Assembly (NCBI GenBank): GCA_958299035.1
Contig: CATQJL010000316.1
Span: 22,421,676-22,485,675, forward strand
Direction of reading: 5' to 3'
From: Cylicocyclus nassatus
Lineage: Eukaryota > Nematoda > Chromadorea > Rhabditida > Strongylidae
Length of the DNA stretch: 64,000 nt
How positions within the stretch are numbered: the first letter of the stretch is position 1; each line of letters begins with the position of its first letter. Under the pieces are notes generated by a model. The model made no database searches, was not told where the DNA came from, and saw nothing but the letters and a program-made list of their open reading frames with translations. Both the position numbers and the translations under genes were made by a program. Below are positions 11,301 to 20,088 of this stretch, piece by piece.

Positions 11301-13369
11301 CGAACTCTTTGCCTTGCGAGTTATCAAACACTGGGACATCTGGCAGATCCATTGCGGTTAAAGCAGAGCACATTACATTTGTTAATTCCGTTTTCAAAAT
11401 GAGTGTTTCATTCCTACCTTGGGAGTTCTGCCTCGACGTCGTGGAGCGGAATCCCGGCAGCCTCGGCGGCTCTCTCACGGGCTGCTCTCTTCGCAAAGCA
11501 GGAATTACTCGTTTCTGCGGCAAAATATTGCGCCTTATTTTCGGTGCTATCGCATAAGTGATTACCTCGTGCCGCTGCGATCGGATCAAATTCTGCCAGG
11601 TTTCTTGGCACTTCACCAGTGTGGATTTGTCTCAATGCATCTTGGAAACTGGTGGATGGTTTATCGGTTGGCATTGCCCTTTGGCTCTGAAATAACCCAT
11701 CATTAGTTATTTCCGGACCTTCTACACCCGTTCGCGGCTCCTCTATTCGCGAGTTTTCGACCCGCTGACTCTAGAATGCGCTGCACGCTCTCTACTACTT
11801 CGGTTGAGTCTACCGCAAGAAGTTGTGACAGTTTTTGCATTGCGCAATCGTCATATTGAGCTTGCTCTAGCGTTTCGAGCCAATTCTCCAGCTGGTCTAG
11901 ACCCACGCTTTTGAGTTCACTAAGCTGTTTACCTAGCTGCTCAATTTTGCGGGCTTCTGACTCTAGTCTGTTGCAGACATCGCCTATTTGCCGAAACTCA
12001 GCCCCGTACTTCCACGGCTTTTCTTAGGCTCCGCGTTTCGCGTGTTTTACCCACAAGGTTGCGAATGTCTGCTACGCATTCGCCTATGCTTGCAGATATC
12101 ATGCTTACCTAAGGTGCTTGTCTTTCAGCCAGTTGGTGCACCTGCTGTGCCAGGCCGGCAATCTGCGCTTGCATTTCTTCCATGCGCTTGTGCCTTCATT
12201 GCCGTCCAACAAAAGCATGGCCTCCATCTCTTCGTCAATGGATTCGGCCATTTTCCTGCAACAGGAACAAGTCCGTATCGATAGACTTTCTGTTATCGAT
12301 CGGCGAGAGGTTACTGCTTCACTCGACTCTGAAGCTAGTAACTTTCAAGCTCCTACTCACCCCACAGTGATGCACAGGTCCCCTCGTGCAGAGGTTCCCC
12401 TTTACATGGGTCTGCTTTCGGCCTCCGCAGACAATCTGTGGATTGACCGGCAGTTCACCCCACGGTGATTACAGGTACCACCTCGATCAGAGGTTCTCGT
12501 ACCTGTTTATGTGCTATGAGAGTCTTCCACAGATGACCTGTGGATCGACAAGCACACTTAGGTCGCAAAAGAGAACAAAAGAAAAGAAAATTTCCCTTAA
12601 AAACTTGCCTAAGAGAATTTCCCTCTTCTCAGTTTTGTTCGAGCCCCATGTAAAAAAAGGAGACAAGGATTGGTTTGGTCCCTTTCCCTTGTGCGGACGA
12701 CGCACACCGAGAAAGAACAAGAGGTTTATAAAAAAAAACAAAATAAAAGATTTATACGTGGGCAAAAACGAAGAACCGCTACTCAAGTGAACAACGAAAC
12801 TGACGCAACACTTGCACTCTGGCCCGCCAAGATGGCGAGTGGTCCTGCCGCGAGTAGGAAACGCGGCAGACGGCAACATTCAAAACAACACGAAACAATA
12901 TAAATGGATCGAAAGAACTATCGCACACATCTTATCATCCTCAATTTTTTCTCATCTTTACACATCGAAAGTCTTTCAGATGTTATCATTTTATATTTGC
13001 AAAATCTCTGAATCTGTCTTCAAAGGTAAAAAAATAAGTACAAAAAATGGTGTCGAAAATAGTTGTGTTGCGGGGATGCTGCAGATAGAGAACTTTGGGC
13101 AGACCATACGTTATCTGTAAATTGAAGGTATGGCGCAGAATTTTATCTCTTCTCAAAGTCTCTTTCTTTCCAGAGGCGAGCGAGAGCAGCGTGATGCTGC
13201 GGAACGACGACGATTACGAAAAATAGAACAGGAGAAGAAAGCACGCGAGATGAAAGAAGCTGAAGAACGAGAAGCTGCTTTGCGGCAGCGCCATTACGAA
13301 GATGTTGATTGGAATTCTGCGCCGCAGAAAGAGACTACTGACGGGAACTTATCAGATGATTTTATGTGA
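5376..13369 (+). CDS. CCDC25 orthologue (NFACT-R/DUF814 domain, coiled-coil protein)
   Basis: Exons 5376-5465, 5512-5619, 5677-5799, 5859-5968 and 13174-13369 join through GT-AG introns into exactly 208 codons plus TGA, the same length as human CCDC25. Residues 1 to about 140 are an NFACT-R (DUF814) domain with [44 protein letters not shown]-like and [14 protein letters not shown] blocks. Residues 145-190 are a charged Glu/Arg/Lys coiled coil, and the tail ends in the conserved acidic SDDFM. The family is related to the RNA-binding part of Rqc2/NEMF; mammalian CCDC25 has also been reported as a membrane sensor of extracellular DNA. The conserved cellular role, especially in a nematode, is less clear. 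Introns 1-3 are 46-59 bases but intron 4 is 7205 bases and packed with transposons. The split falls between the domain and the coiled coil. Confidence 0.95.
6150..6312. repeat. Small foldback MITE (163 bp)
   Basis: About 61-base inverted ends: TAGTGCGCTCTCAGTGCTGA at the left, matched with several substitutions by the reverse complement of GCACCGCAAGCACACTA at the right. Both arms contain GAGATTT..GCGGT. Only about 40 bases separate the arms. Non-coding, inside CCDC25 intron 4. Confidence 0.75.
6419..6832. repeat. Foldback element with AAAAAGCCC/GGGCTTTTT arrays
   Basis: ATGGGACCCGTCATACTTTG at the left is mirrored by CGAAGTATGACGGGTCCCTAT at the right. Inside each end lies a purine- or pyrimidine-biased array of a 9-11 base unit (AAAAAGCCCG on the left, GGGCTTTTTC/T on the right, about 6650-6810). 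CCAGAAAGAGCCGG is also mirrored. The right array is longer than the left, consistent with slippage expansion after insertion. Confidence 0.75.
6993..7187. repeat. Short inverted-repeat element
   Basis: TACAGTCTGCCCCAAT at the left pairs with ATTGGAGCAGACTGTA at the right around a GC-richer core with no coding signal. Small non-autonomous element in CCDC25 intron 4; the arms beyond about 30 bases are badly diverged. Confidence 0.5.
7188..7906. other. Intronic stretch with a partial LTR-like match
   Basis: Bases about 7627-7730 (GTCCCTTTCCCTA..GCACACCGAG and the following A-rich run) resemble 12650-12750 in the right-hand LTR-like repeat of the decayed retroelement. This suggests a separated piece of the left LTR. 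I see nothing else assignable. Confidence 0.4.
7907..8193. repeat. Foldback MITE with ~85-base inverted arms (287 bp)
   Basis: AACTACAGTCGCTTCATTTC at the left and GAAATGAAGCGACTGTAGTT at the right are exact inverted copies. Pairing continues, with scattered mismatches, through CATATGATCATGTGTG and CCTCATCCTGGATT to about 7995 and 8105. The arms are well conserved, so insertion is fairly recent compared with its neighbours. No reading frame. Confidence 0.88.
8847..9015 (-). repeat. Left (3') LTR-like direct repeat, part
   Basis: Matches 12785-12966 in the same orientation with substitutions and a short indel next to GAGTGGTC. Together with the gag remnant between them this identifies the pair as LTR remnants. 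Confidence 0.7.
9016..10303 (-). other. 3' region of the decayed retroelement, no intact frame
   Basis: Minus-strand open fragments remain at 9147-9392 (81 codons, with a CECGICGK cysteine pair) and 9556-9747, but I cannot match them to reverse transcriptase, RNase H or integrase. They may be leftovers of the element's 3' end or unrelated sequence. No host gene is visible. Confidence 0.4.
10304..12252 (-). pseudogene. Broken gag-protease reading frame of the LTR element
   Basis: Reading on the minus strand, an ATG at 12252 starts a Glu/Met-rich N-terminus, soon interrupted by stops. A coiled-coil segment follows (11703-11906, [20 protein letters not shown]), then a capsid-like block ending [19 protein letters not shown] near 11230. 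The frame then shifts to continue at 11034-11249 ([19 protein letters not shown]) and again to 10304-11116. That last part carries a zinc-knuckle-like [15 protein letters not shown], in which the usual His is Tyr, and then a retroviral-type aspartic protease motif [11 protein letters not shown]. At least two frameshifts plus stops make it non-functional. The order gag coil, capsid, knuckle, protease is that of LTR retrotransposons (Ty3/Gypsy or Pao/BEL); the clade cannot be settled without pol. Confidence 0.78.
12650..12966 (-). repeat. Right (5') LTR-like direct repeat
   Basis: Direct-repeat partner of 8847-9015 (for 12785-12966) and, more weakly, of 7627-7730 (for 12650-12750). It lies upstream of the minus-strand gag remnant, as a 5' LTR should. 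The exact termini are not clear. Confidence 0.6.
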
Positions 13370-14401
13370 ATTATAGCGTGATGACTTTTTCTAAGAGAAC
13401 GTCCCCACCCCTTGAAATTATGTGATTTTTGGGTATCTGCTTGTTTTGTTTTCCGGTGATGTGTGTTTGAGCATTCGCTCCATTATGTTTGCTTTTGTCG
13501 TGATAAAGTCTAAGTTCACTGAAGCAACTTCGAAATCAAGCCCGAAACATTTTTCTGTAAGCCTAGAAGTTTATATTCTTGTGCTTCTCTACCAAATAAG
13601 TCTATCAGTTTTTAATTTTCAGTCAAAGCCCTACATTCCAATGTCATTCTTATTCCTCACAGGCCTGGAAATGGCTCAGAATGTCACCCATGAAAACGAG
13701 CCCTTGAAGCACCATCTCTGATCCAGGACTTGGCACAGGCGGCTTTTAAAAAGCTGGATATCTTTTTTGGGACAAAAAGCAAAGGGGATATCGTTTTTGC
13801 GAGATGGAAAACACAAGGATTGGAATTCTTTTTAGTCGACGTTTCGGTATTCTAGGGTTTTGTCGGTTCGGATAAGGGTGGAAGGGATGAGGTTTGCTGC
13901 CATCGCGGCGCGCACTCTTGATGACATTTTTTTTTACAGATTTCTGGGATTGTCGCGAAAGGGCAACTGCTGCTAACGCTGACATTGTTAACACAACTTC
14001 TAGGCGGTATCAAAGGAAATCGGAGTATTTTTTCTGAAATGTACCGTTAAACTTCACTGCAGTCATGTCATTTTCCCGAAATTTTTAATGAATTTGATAT
14101 TTCGAACCTGTAAATTTCATCTCTGTGCATGGAGAAATGTAAGATTAGGAGGATAGCAAGGGTAGTGATGAGAAATAACGCGCTTCAGTTGCGTTGGGAC
14201 ATCAGGATGTCACGCGTGTGAGGTACCGCATATCTCCTGCAAGGTGCATGTAGCGCTAAAGCGTTTCTCCGAGAGCATTGTTCTGAATACAATTAATAGT
14301 TAATACAAAATACAATTTAGGGGTTTTGTCGCGAAGGTAAGATTGCTTGTGCGCATCAATTCCGCCGTTACACAACTCTTTTGGCTGCGCAATTCAGGGT
14401 T
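13370..14401. other. CCDC25 downstream region with a dispersed repeat
   Basis: The beginning should be the CCDC25 3' UTR. Bases 13730-13880 match 49608-49760 in the same orientation (see that repeat). Beyond it I see no gene. Confidence 0.5.
13730..13880 (+). repeat. Dispersed repeat, copy 1 of 2
   Basis: Shares GGGACAAAAAGCAAAGGGGA, CTCGACGTTTCG-like and GGCTTAT/GGCTTTT blocks with 49608-49760, in the same orientation and order. Function unknown; likely a transposon-derived family member. Confidence 0.65.
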
Positions 14402-14672
14402 GTTTCATACTGTCGCACACGGCAGCAGATCGCAGCAGACCGCACTGACCTCAACGAACTGCAGCAGATCGCAACTGACTGACTGAGTGCTCGTTCGCGT
14501 GAAAAAAAAGAAAGTTCGACTGAAAAGGGAGAAACCGGACCTTTTGATTTTCCTAAGCGTCATTCAAGGTGTCTGTCGTAGTCAAAGTCGTTTGTTCTTT
14601 CCAAGTATTGCGGCCGCTGCAGTATGCTGCAGTCTGCTGCAGTCTGCTGCGATCAGTGTGGCAGTATCAAAC
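14402..14672. repeat. Inverted-repeat element rich in GCAGCAGATCGC / CTGCTGC
   Basis: TGTTTCATACTGTCGCACAC on the left pairs imperfectly with GTGTGGCAGTATCAAAC on the right. Between them GCAGCAGATCGCAGCAGACC pairs with the GCTGCAGTCTGCTGCGATC array. Probably a small foldback element inserted at the edge of the LINE relic. Confidence 0.5.
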
Positions 14673-14679
14673 ATCTCTC

Positions 14680-15550
14680 AACAGCGCATAGCTGAGTTGC
14701 TCTTCGCTCAGCTGAAGTTCTTTCATGTCTGCTCTGACTCTGTCCAGTCATCGCAGCTTAGGTCTTCCTCTTGGCCTCTTTCCTTGCACATAACATGGCT
14801 AATCTTGTTATTTCGTTTTCTTCCTCGCTCTCATGTGTCCATTTCAACGAAGGCGTTTTTGTGCATCTTCTTGATATCTAACTGGTACCACTTTCATCGT
14901 GCTTCGTACGGTGTTTGGGATGTTTTCAAACATCGTTACTCCTATAGACCACCTCAGCCAGCCTTCGTGTTTCCATCAGGCCGATCATTCCTCGTACCGT
15001 AAGGGCCAGCATTCGCTCTCGTATCGAGCTGGGTTGTACCACTGTACGGTTATTAGAAACTTCAGCTTCAACGGCGTTTGTTTATCACACAGTATTTCTG
15101 CGCTTACCCACTTCATCCAAGCTGCATTCACTAGGTTTCGTCATCGAGACTGCCATCTGCGGTGATACTCAAAGGTAGAAGAATATGTTCTTCTTGACTA
15201 GTTGCTTCCAATTTGGATTGTCCCAGGTGTTGCGTTCCTAACTCCACGTACTCCGTCTTCGTTGTGTTCATCTTCATTTCGTGAAGCTCCAGCTGATATC
15301 TCCCTTTCTGCACCTTCTTTTGAAGTTTCGCATTCTGGTACATGAGACCCCATGGCGGATGTCGTGAAGTCGTTGATTATCGCATCCACGACATGAACGG
15401 AAGCAACGAGGTACGGAATCCTGGTGTACGCTGTGTATTCGTCTTTTGATGGCCCTTCTGCTGTTTGGAAGTAGCTGGCATCTTTGTAGGTCATTTTCAT
15501 TTTTCATCCATTCTACGTAGTCCTTTGGCACTAAAAGGGATGAAATGGTG
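14680..15550 (-). pseudogene. RTE-type LINE reverse transcriptase relic (C-terminal half)
   Basis: Read on the minus strand in shifting frames, the order of conserved blocks is that of RTE/BovB-like non-LTR retrotransposons. VPKDYVEWMK (about 15530) comes first, then MTYKDASYFQTAEG, a SVHVVDAIINDF block equivalent to the LLFV..MDAI..DL region, and MKMNTTKTEYVELG. Next come ADGSLDDE, NAAWMKW, a YESECWPL block (near 15010), and finally KRPRGRPKLR...RADMKELQLSEEQ (about 14690-14790). The catalytic YADD is not present where expected: PPWGLMYQNAK lies there instead. Frameshifts and stops are frequent, so the copy is dead. It lies antisense and downstream of CCDC25. Confidence 0.82.
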
Positions 15551-16640
15551 CCAATCCATGTGGTAATGGTAGCCTACCTTTTCAATTCTTGTAATACTTC
15601 GTCGAACACTTTCTCTAGGGTGAGGTCTGCGAACGCGGTCAAAAGTTCACTCTGCATTTTCCTGCTTCGTCCAATCATTCTGGCTTTGTGTATGCGTCCA
15701 TCGCGAATTCACATCGGTTGGGAGCCAGCTTCGTGATACCTCAAAACCTGTATTTTCAAAGATTTTCAACCTGCGGCTCATCAGACGTAATAGGGCTGTG
15801 CGGAACTCCTTCTCTGTGGTGTTCTTTATCGGTCCTTGCAATGTCTTAACTACGATCATTTTATCGATTTGAGCGTAAAACAAAAACGCGTCACGCAAAG
15901 AAAAACGAAGTAATCCAAGCTTTCCAACCTAACTTTCCTAAAGTTCCGCTGTACCAGGCCTAAGCTGAACGCAGTGCTCCGGCAGGTTATTTCTCGTTCG
16001 CGATGCAGTTGTCATTGGGAGTGTATAGTGCTTACGCTGGAATGTTGAGCGCCTGATGGTTAGAGAGCTAATTGTGGATCTACCGCTCACCTAGAGATAC
16101 CCCTTGTATTGTCACCTCTGATACTAAAGATTACTGACATTCGTTATCTTCAGTGGGAAGTTCACCAATATCCTTTCACATCCTTGCAATCATGCAGTTC
16201 AACACATCACAGGAGCCGCTTGTGAGGCCTTTTGCATTTGCAGAAAATTGCTGGGTTTCCATGGAATTTCTCAAACTCCCCATTCCATATGCTGCTTGAC
16301 TGAAGCGAGACTGAATTTTTTTCTCACGCACACGAAGACTTGAGGACGCATATTTTATTCGTGGATGACGCAAAACAGGGCGATATATTTTCGCGCTTTC
16401 GCTTATGATTCGATATCGTTTGCAAATCTTTTGATATAAGCTTTTGACGCAGTGATCCTTTCTTACAAATGCATGAGATTTGTGGGTTATGAAATCTGAT
16501 ACGATCATGTATAGCTAGACTGAAAATAGGTTTTTCTTGACAATCAGAAACTGTATTATGTAAGGATTTTTCCTATGGAACTCTTCGTGTTTAGTCTGCA
16601 AGAGAATGGATGATGTTTCTAGTTCTACAAAGTTGTTCTA
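15551..16640. other. LINE-flanking sequence and weak minus-strand frames
   Basis: Minus-strand frames at 15647-15898 (83 codons) and 16176-16508 (110 codons, basic) are open. The first probably belongs to the upstream part of the LINE relic, though I cannot match it to a family block. The second has no recognisable motif or splice context. Confidence 0.3.
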
Positions 16641-17023
16641 TTAGGTTGGCTCGAAAGTTCTCGGACATTTTCAGCGATCTGCTAATTCTCAAACTTAATC
16701 ATACACATCCGACAGAGGTACCATTCGATAGAGCAAAGCAAGCTCTACAAAATAGTATGCAAAAGTGCGCACCAGCTTCGACCCAGCTTAAGTTTGCACC
16801 CAGAATTTGATCGTACTGAAGGATCGAAAAATTGGAATTCATATCTCCTTTCAAACAAATCCTACGGGTCTCCAACTTGTCATGCAAATTGCACACGCAT
16901 CTGACACTCACATGTACCGTTCCTGTATTTTTCCTCAATTAAAGATCGAGAAAACGAAAGATCTCATGCTTGTACAAAAACGAAGCTACGCTGTTCCTAC
17001 TCATGTAATTGTATAGAAGCCTT

Positions 17024-17199
17024 AGAAATACCCTTAGAAGTAAAACCGCAAATTTTCAGCTTTCTACATGCCTTAGTTTCCGAAAATTACCGAATTGAGC
17101 TCTCCTCACTCGGATGTTCCATGCTAAAATCAGTAATTTTCGAAAATAGCGCTTGCGGAAAGTTTAGAATTTACGGTTATACTTCTAAGGGTTTGTAGT
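17024..17199. repeat. Foldback repeat nested in the 16.6-18.0 kb element
   Basis: CCCTTAGAAGTAAAACCGCA on the left pairs with ACGGTTATACTTCTAAGGG on the right, with A-rich flanks and about 90 bases between. No coding capacity. Confidence 0.65.
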
Positions 17200-17208
17200 A
17201 TACAACTA

Positions 17209-17621
17209 TTAGGTTGGTAAGAAAGTTCTCGGACATTGCCTTTATACAAAAATAATGCTTCGATGCAAGCACCAAATAGGGCATGCTGTACATCATTGGA
17301 CAGAGGAAAGCAAACACTACAAGACCGTACTAATCACAACCATGACTAATGAATCCTGTGAAAATAGAGGCGAAAATTCGAAGACATAAGATTTTGATAA
17401 AGCTCAGAATTCCACCTTCCGTAAACACTGTAACACTCACAAATATTCCAGTATAAAGTAGACATGAACTCACATACATATATGCAAAGCCCCACCTACA
17501 CAGGTATAAGCCGCGTATATGTGAGAGTACAACTACAAATTTTCACCTTCGTAGATGCATTACAACCCGAGAAATATCAATTTTAGCGTGAAAGTGTACG
17601 AAATTTTTCTTACCAACCTAA
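17209..17621. mobile_element. Inner mariner-like element with TTAGGTTGGTAAGAAA ends
   Basis: TTAGGTTGGTAAGAAA at the left and TTTCTTACCAACCTAA at the right are perfect short inverted ends next to TA. The left end continues GTTCTCGGACATT like the outer element's end, so it is a related family. No transposase frame. Confidence 0.7.
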
Positions 17622-17994
17622 TACATGGGTGGAAACAACGCGGCTTCGTTTTTGCATGGGCATAAAAAATTTACTTTTTCTCGATTTAGATTTAAAAAAA
17701 TACAGAAACGGTACATGTGAATGTCTGATGTAGTGTGCAATTTGCTTGAGCAACTTCGAGATCCGTAGGATTTATTTATCTGAACGAAGATATGAATTTT
17801 TCCCAGTTTTTGAGCATACAGTGCGACTCATCTGAATGCAAACTTACGGTGGGTCGAAGATGGTGCAAAATTTTGCATTCTCGTAGAGCTTGCTTTGCTC
17901 TGTCAAATGGTATCTCTGTCGGATGTATATGCATTAGGTTTCGAGAAATAGCAGATTTCGTCTGAAAATGTCCGCGAACTTTCGAACCAACCTA

Positions 17995-19403
17995 CTAGTG
18001 AATCAGCGGACGTCGAGTTTAGGTATAGAAGTCACGTTACCGATGAGTTACCACATTTTTTGGAATGGATTGTAAAATCTTGATCGTGCATTCATGATCT
18101 AGAGACAAAGTTTGAGAAATGCTGGTTGTGCAAATCTGCAAATCTGTTGTGCAACAGGGGGTAAGTGGGCATGCTGATTACGAAAGCAACATTCTTAAAA
18201 TTACCCGTTACTTTTTCGATTTTATCGATTTTTTGGCAAACTTCGAGCTACGCTGAGAATTGGCACATGGGGTGAGCATGCTGACTAGTACTAACACAGC
18301 GTGAATAGTGAATTGACATGTATAAGTGGGCACAGGGGAAGGTTGTACAGGGATAGGGATGGGACCTTTGTCATAGTCTTTTGACAATGCCGAGCAGAGC
18401 TGGGTATGCCAGCTGGTCCTCAATTAAAATGCATTGGACTTTTGACCTACTGCGAATCTTTTCTGCTGAATTACAATAGATTACACCGCTAAAACAAATC
18501 TAATCCATTATGCTCTTTGTTATCCGAACAGCTGTGCAATCTGTTTCATCAAACCGGTTGCTAGAGCCTATGCGGCGCATAATGTGTATGAGTAGTCAGC
18601 AAAACTTTGTCTCTACACCTCTCCTACTCATTTTTTTCATTCTGTCCCAATTAACAGCCTGCTCTGTCATAGGCTCGGCAAACAATGGACTTTTTCTGAG
18701 AGAGCACACGCTTTTTTTCCTATTGTTCAAACACTTTGAGAATTGATCCGAATGTATTTATGAACGAGCGCGAAAAAAAATGATCTTGATTCAACAACGA
18801 ATTGAATTTGTGTTTATGTGGGCAAATATTTTATTTCTCGTAGGTGGGACGCGCAATAAATGTAAAACAATAACAAATCTTTGTCATTACGCCTTCGCAA
18901 CGCCAAACTTTATTTCCCCTTTAGGGCATGGGACGTGCACCTCATTTTTTGTGGATATATATGTGGGAGTGGCTCTCATCAAGACGTTCATGGGTCGCTT
19001 TTGGATCTGTCGAAACTTCAATGAATCTTTCACTTTTTTCCCAGCTCATATTGCTCTCAGAAAAATTTTTGTCACCTCTCAAACTGATTCATCCTTTGAA
19101 GCAGCTAACAGGGCATAGTACTGAAATAAGCGAGAAAGTAAACTAAATTACTAAATTGCTGGCTTTTTAATGAGGTATTTTTTTACAGAAAATCACAGTT
19201 CTCGGAGTTCTGTATCGACATAGAAGAACTTTACAGCAAAATGGCTCAATTATTCAATCGTGCTGCACATGGTGCATCACACGGCTTAAAATGTGGGGTG
19301 CATCACAAGCATGGGATGAGGCTACCGAGCCTTGAGTAAATCGGGAGCTGCATAATCGATTTTTCCCGTATCTTACAAATACTCGAAACTTATTCCTTTT
19401 GTA
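17995..19403. other. Mostly featureless stretch with weak plus-strand exon candidates
   Basis: A plus-strand frame at about 18926-19146 follows a CCCTTTAG acceptor-like site. It encodes a mixed hydrophobic/charged segment with LSEKFLSPLKLIHPLKQLTG and ends in TAA. An upstream frame at 18510-18746 is less convincing. Nothing links them to a known family; they could be the end of an unrecognised gene or chance. Confidence 0.22.
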
Positions 19404-20088
19404 CAGGGCTTATCAAATGAAGTGTCGCTTGCCCCAGCATCTTTACTCCCGCGCCGAACTCTGCGTATCATCGCGGAACATGCATCCTAATCACTTTTAA
19501 TCAATTGAGGTTCCGCCTTTCCTAGGCTTACCCTGGGAAAGTACTCACAAGGGAAGGAAACTTAGATTCCCTTTTGAGATGAGACGCATATGTTCAGAAT
19601 CAGCTTTGACCGCTGATTTCCAAATATGTGGTTCCTAGCTGCTTAGCGTTATTCCGGAGCGAGTTATGGGCTTGGCGTTGTGAGTAATTGAAAAACTTCT
19701 GAATGTCGTGAAACGGCCTATAGGTAAGAATCTGCTCGAAAAAAGTGCTAGGATATTGAACTAGCATCAGATTAATTCTTTCGATCTTGAAAGAGCGTAT
19801 TATACAATTGCAAAACCACCTAAACGTCGACACCTTAGCATCCGTAGCTTGAGGAGCACGCAAACTTTGCCTAGAGAGACCATAACTCGCTTTAGAATAG
19901 TGCTAAGCAGCTAGGAACAGCATATTTAAAATCAGCGTTCCAAGCTGATTCCAAATATATGTATCTCATCTCAGTAGGCGAATCTGACCTAGTATCCTTC
20001 CCTTGTCAGAGAGCTTGTTTCGCGGAAGAAACGCAGAGTCAGGGAGTAGAGATGCTGGGGCGTGCGACACTCCATTTGATAAGCTCTG
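19404..20088. mobile_element. Foldback MITE with CAGRGCTTATCAAATG ends and TA duplication
   Basis: Left CAGGGCTTATCAAATGAAGT and right ACTCCATTTGATAAGCTCTG are inverted copies flanked on both sides by TA, as in Tc1/mariner-type insertion. Pairing continues (GCCCCAGCATCT..TACTCCC). Inside, a second inverted pair, CCTAGCTGCTTAGC / GCTAAGCAGCTAGG, and the AGATGAGA arms make an internal hairpin, so the element is palindromic at two levels. Confidence 0.85.

Larger units (their letters stand above)
7627..12966 (-). mobile_element. Decayed LTR retrotransposon, antisense in CCDC25 intron 4
   Basis: Direct repeats at 8847-9015 and 12785-12966 share GAACAACGAAACTGACGCAA, CGCCAAGATGGCGAGTGGTC and ATAAATGGATCGAAAGAACT-like blocks and bracket minus-strand gag-protease remnants. 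This is the arrangement of LTRs around an element lying antisense to its host gene. The matching regions extend left of 12785 to about 12650, but the corresponding left part is displaced to about 7627-7730, with the 7907 foldback and other sequence in between. No reverse transcriptase or integrase block is visible, so pol has been lost. The lesions and LTR divergence mark an old, dead copy. Confidence 0.75.
16641..17994. mobile_element. Mariner-like foldback element (outer), disrupted by nested insertions
   Basis: Left end TTAGGTTGGCTCGAAAGTTC and right end GAACTTTCGAACCAACCTA are inverted copies flanked by TA, the hallmark of Tc1/mariner-type ends. The arms are long (about 16641-17017 and 17622-17994) and pair through ACATCCGACAGAGGTACCAT, AGAGCAAAGCAAGCTCTAC and ACAAAAACGAAGC. 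There is no transposase frame. Two smaller inverted-repeat elements (17024-17199, 17209-17621) occupy the centre. Confidence 0.82.
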
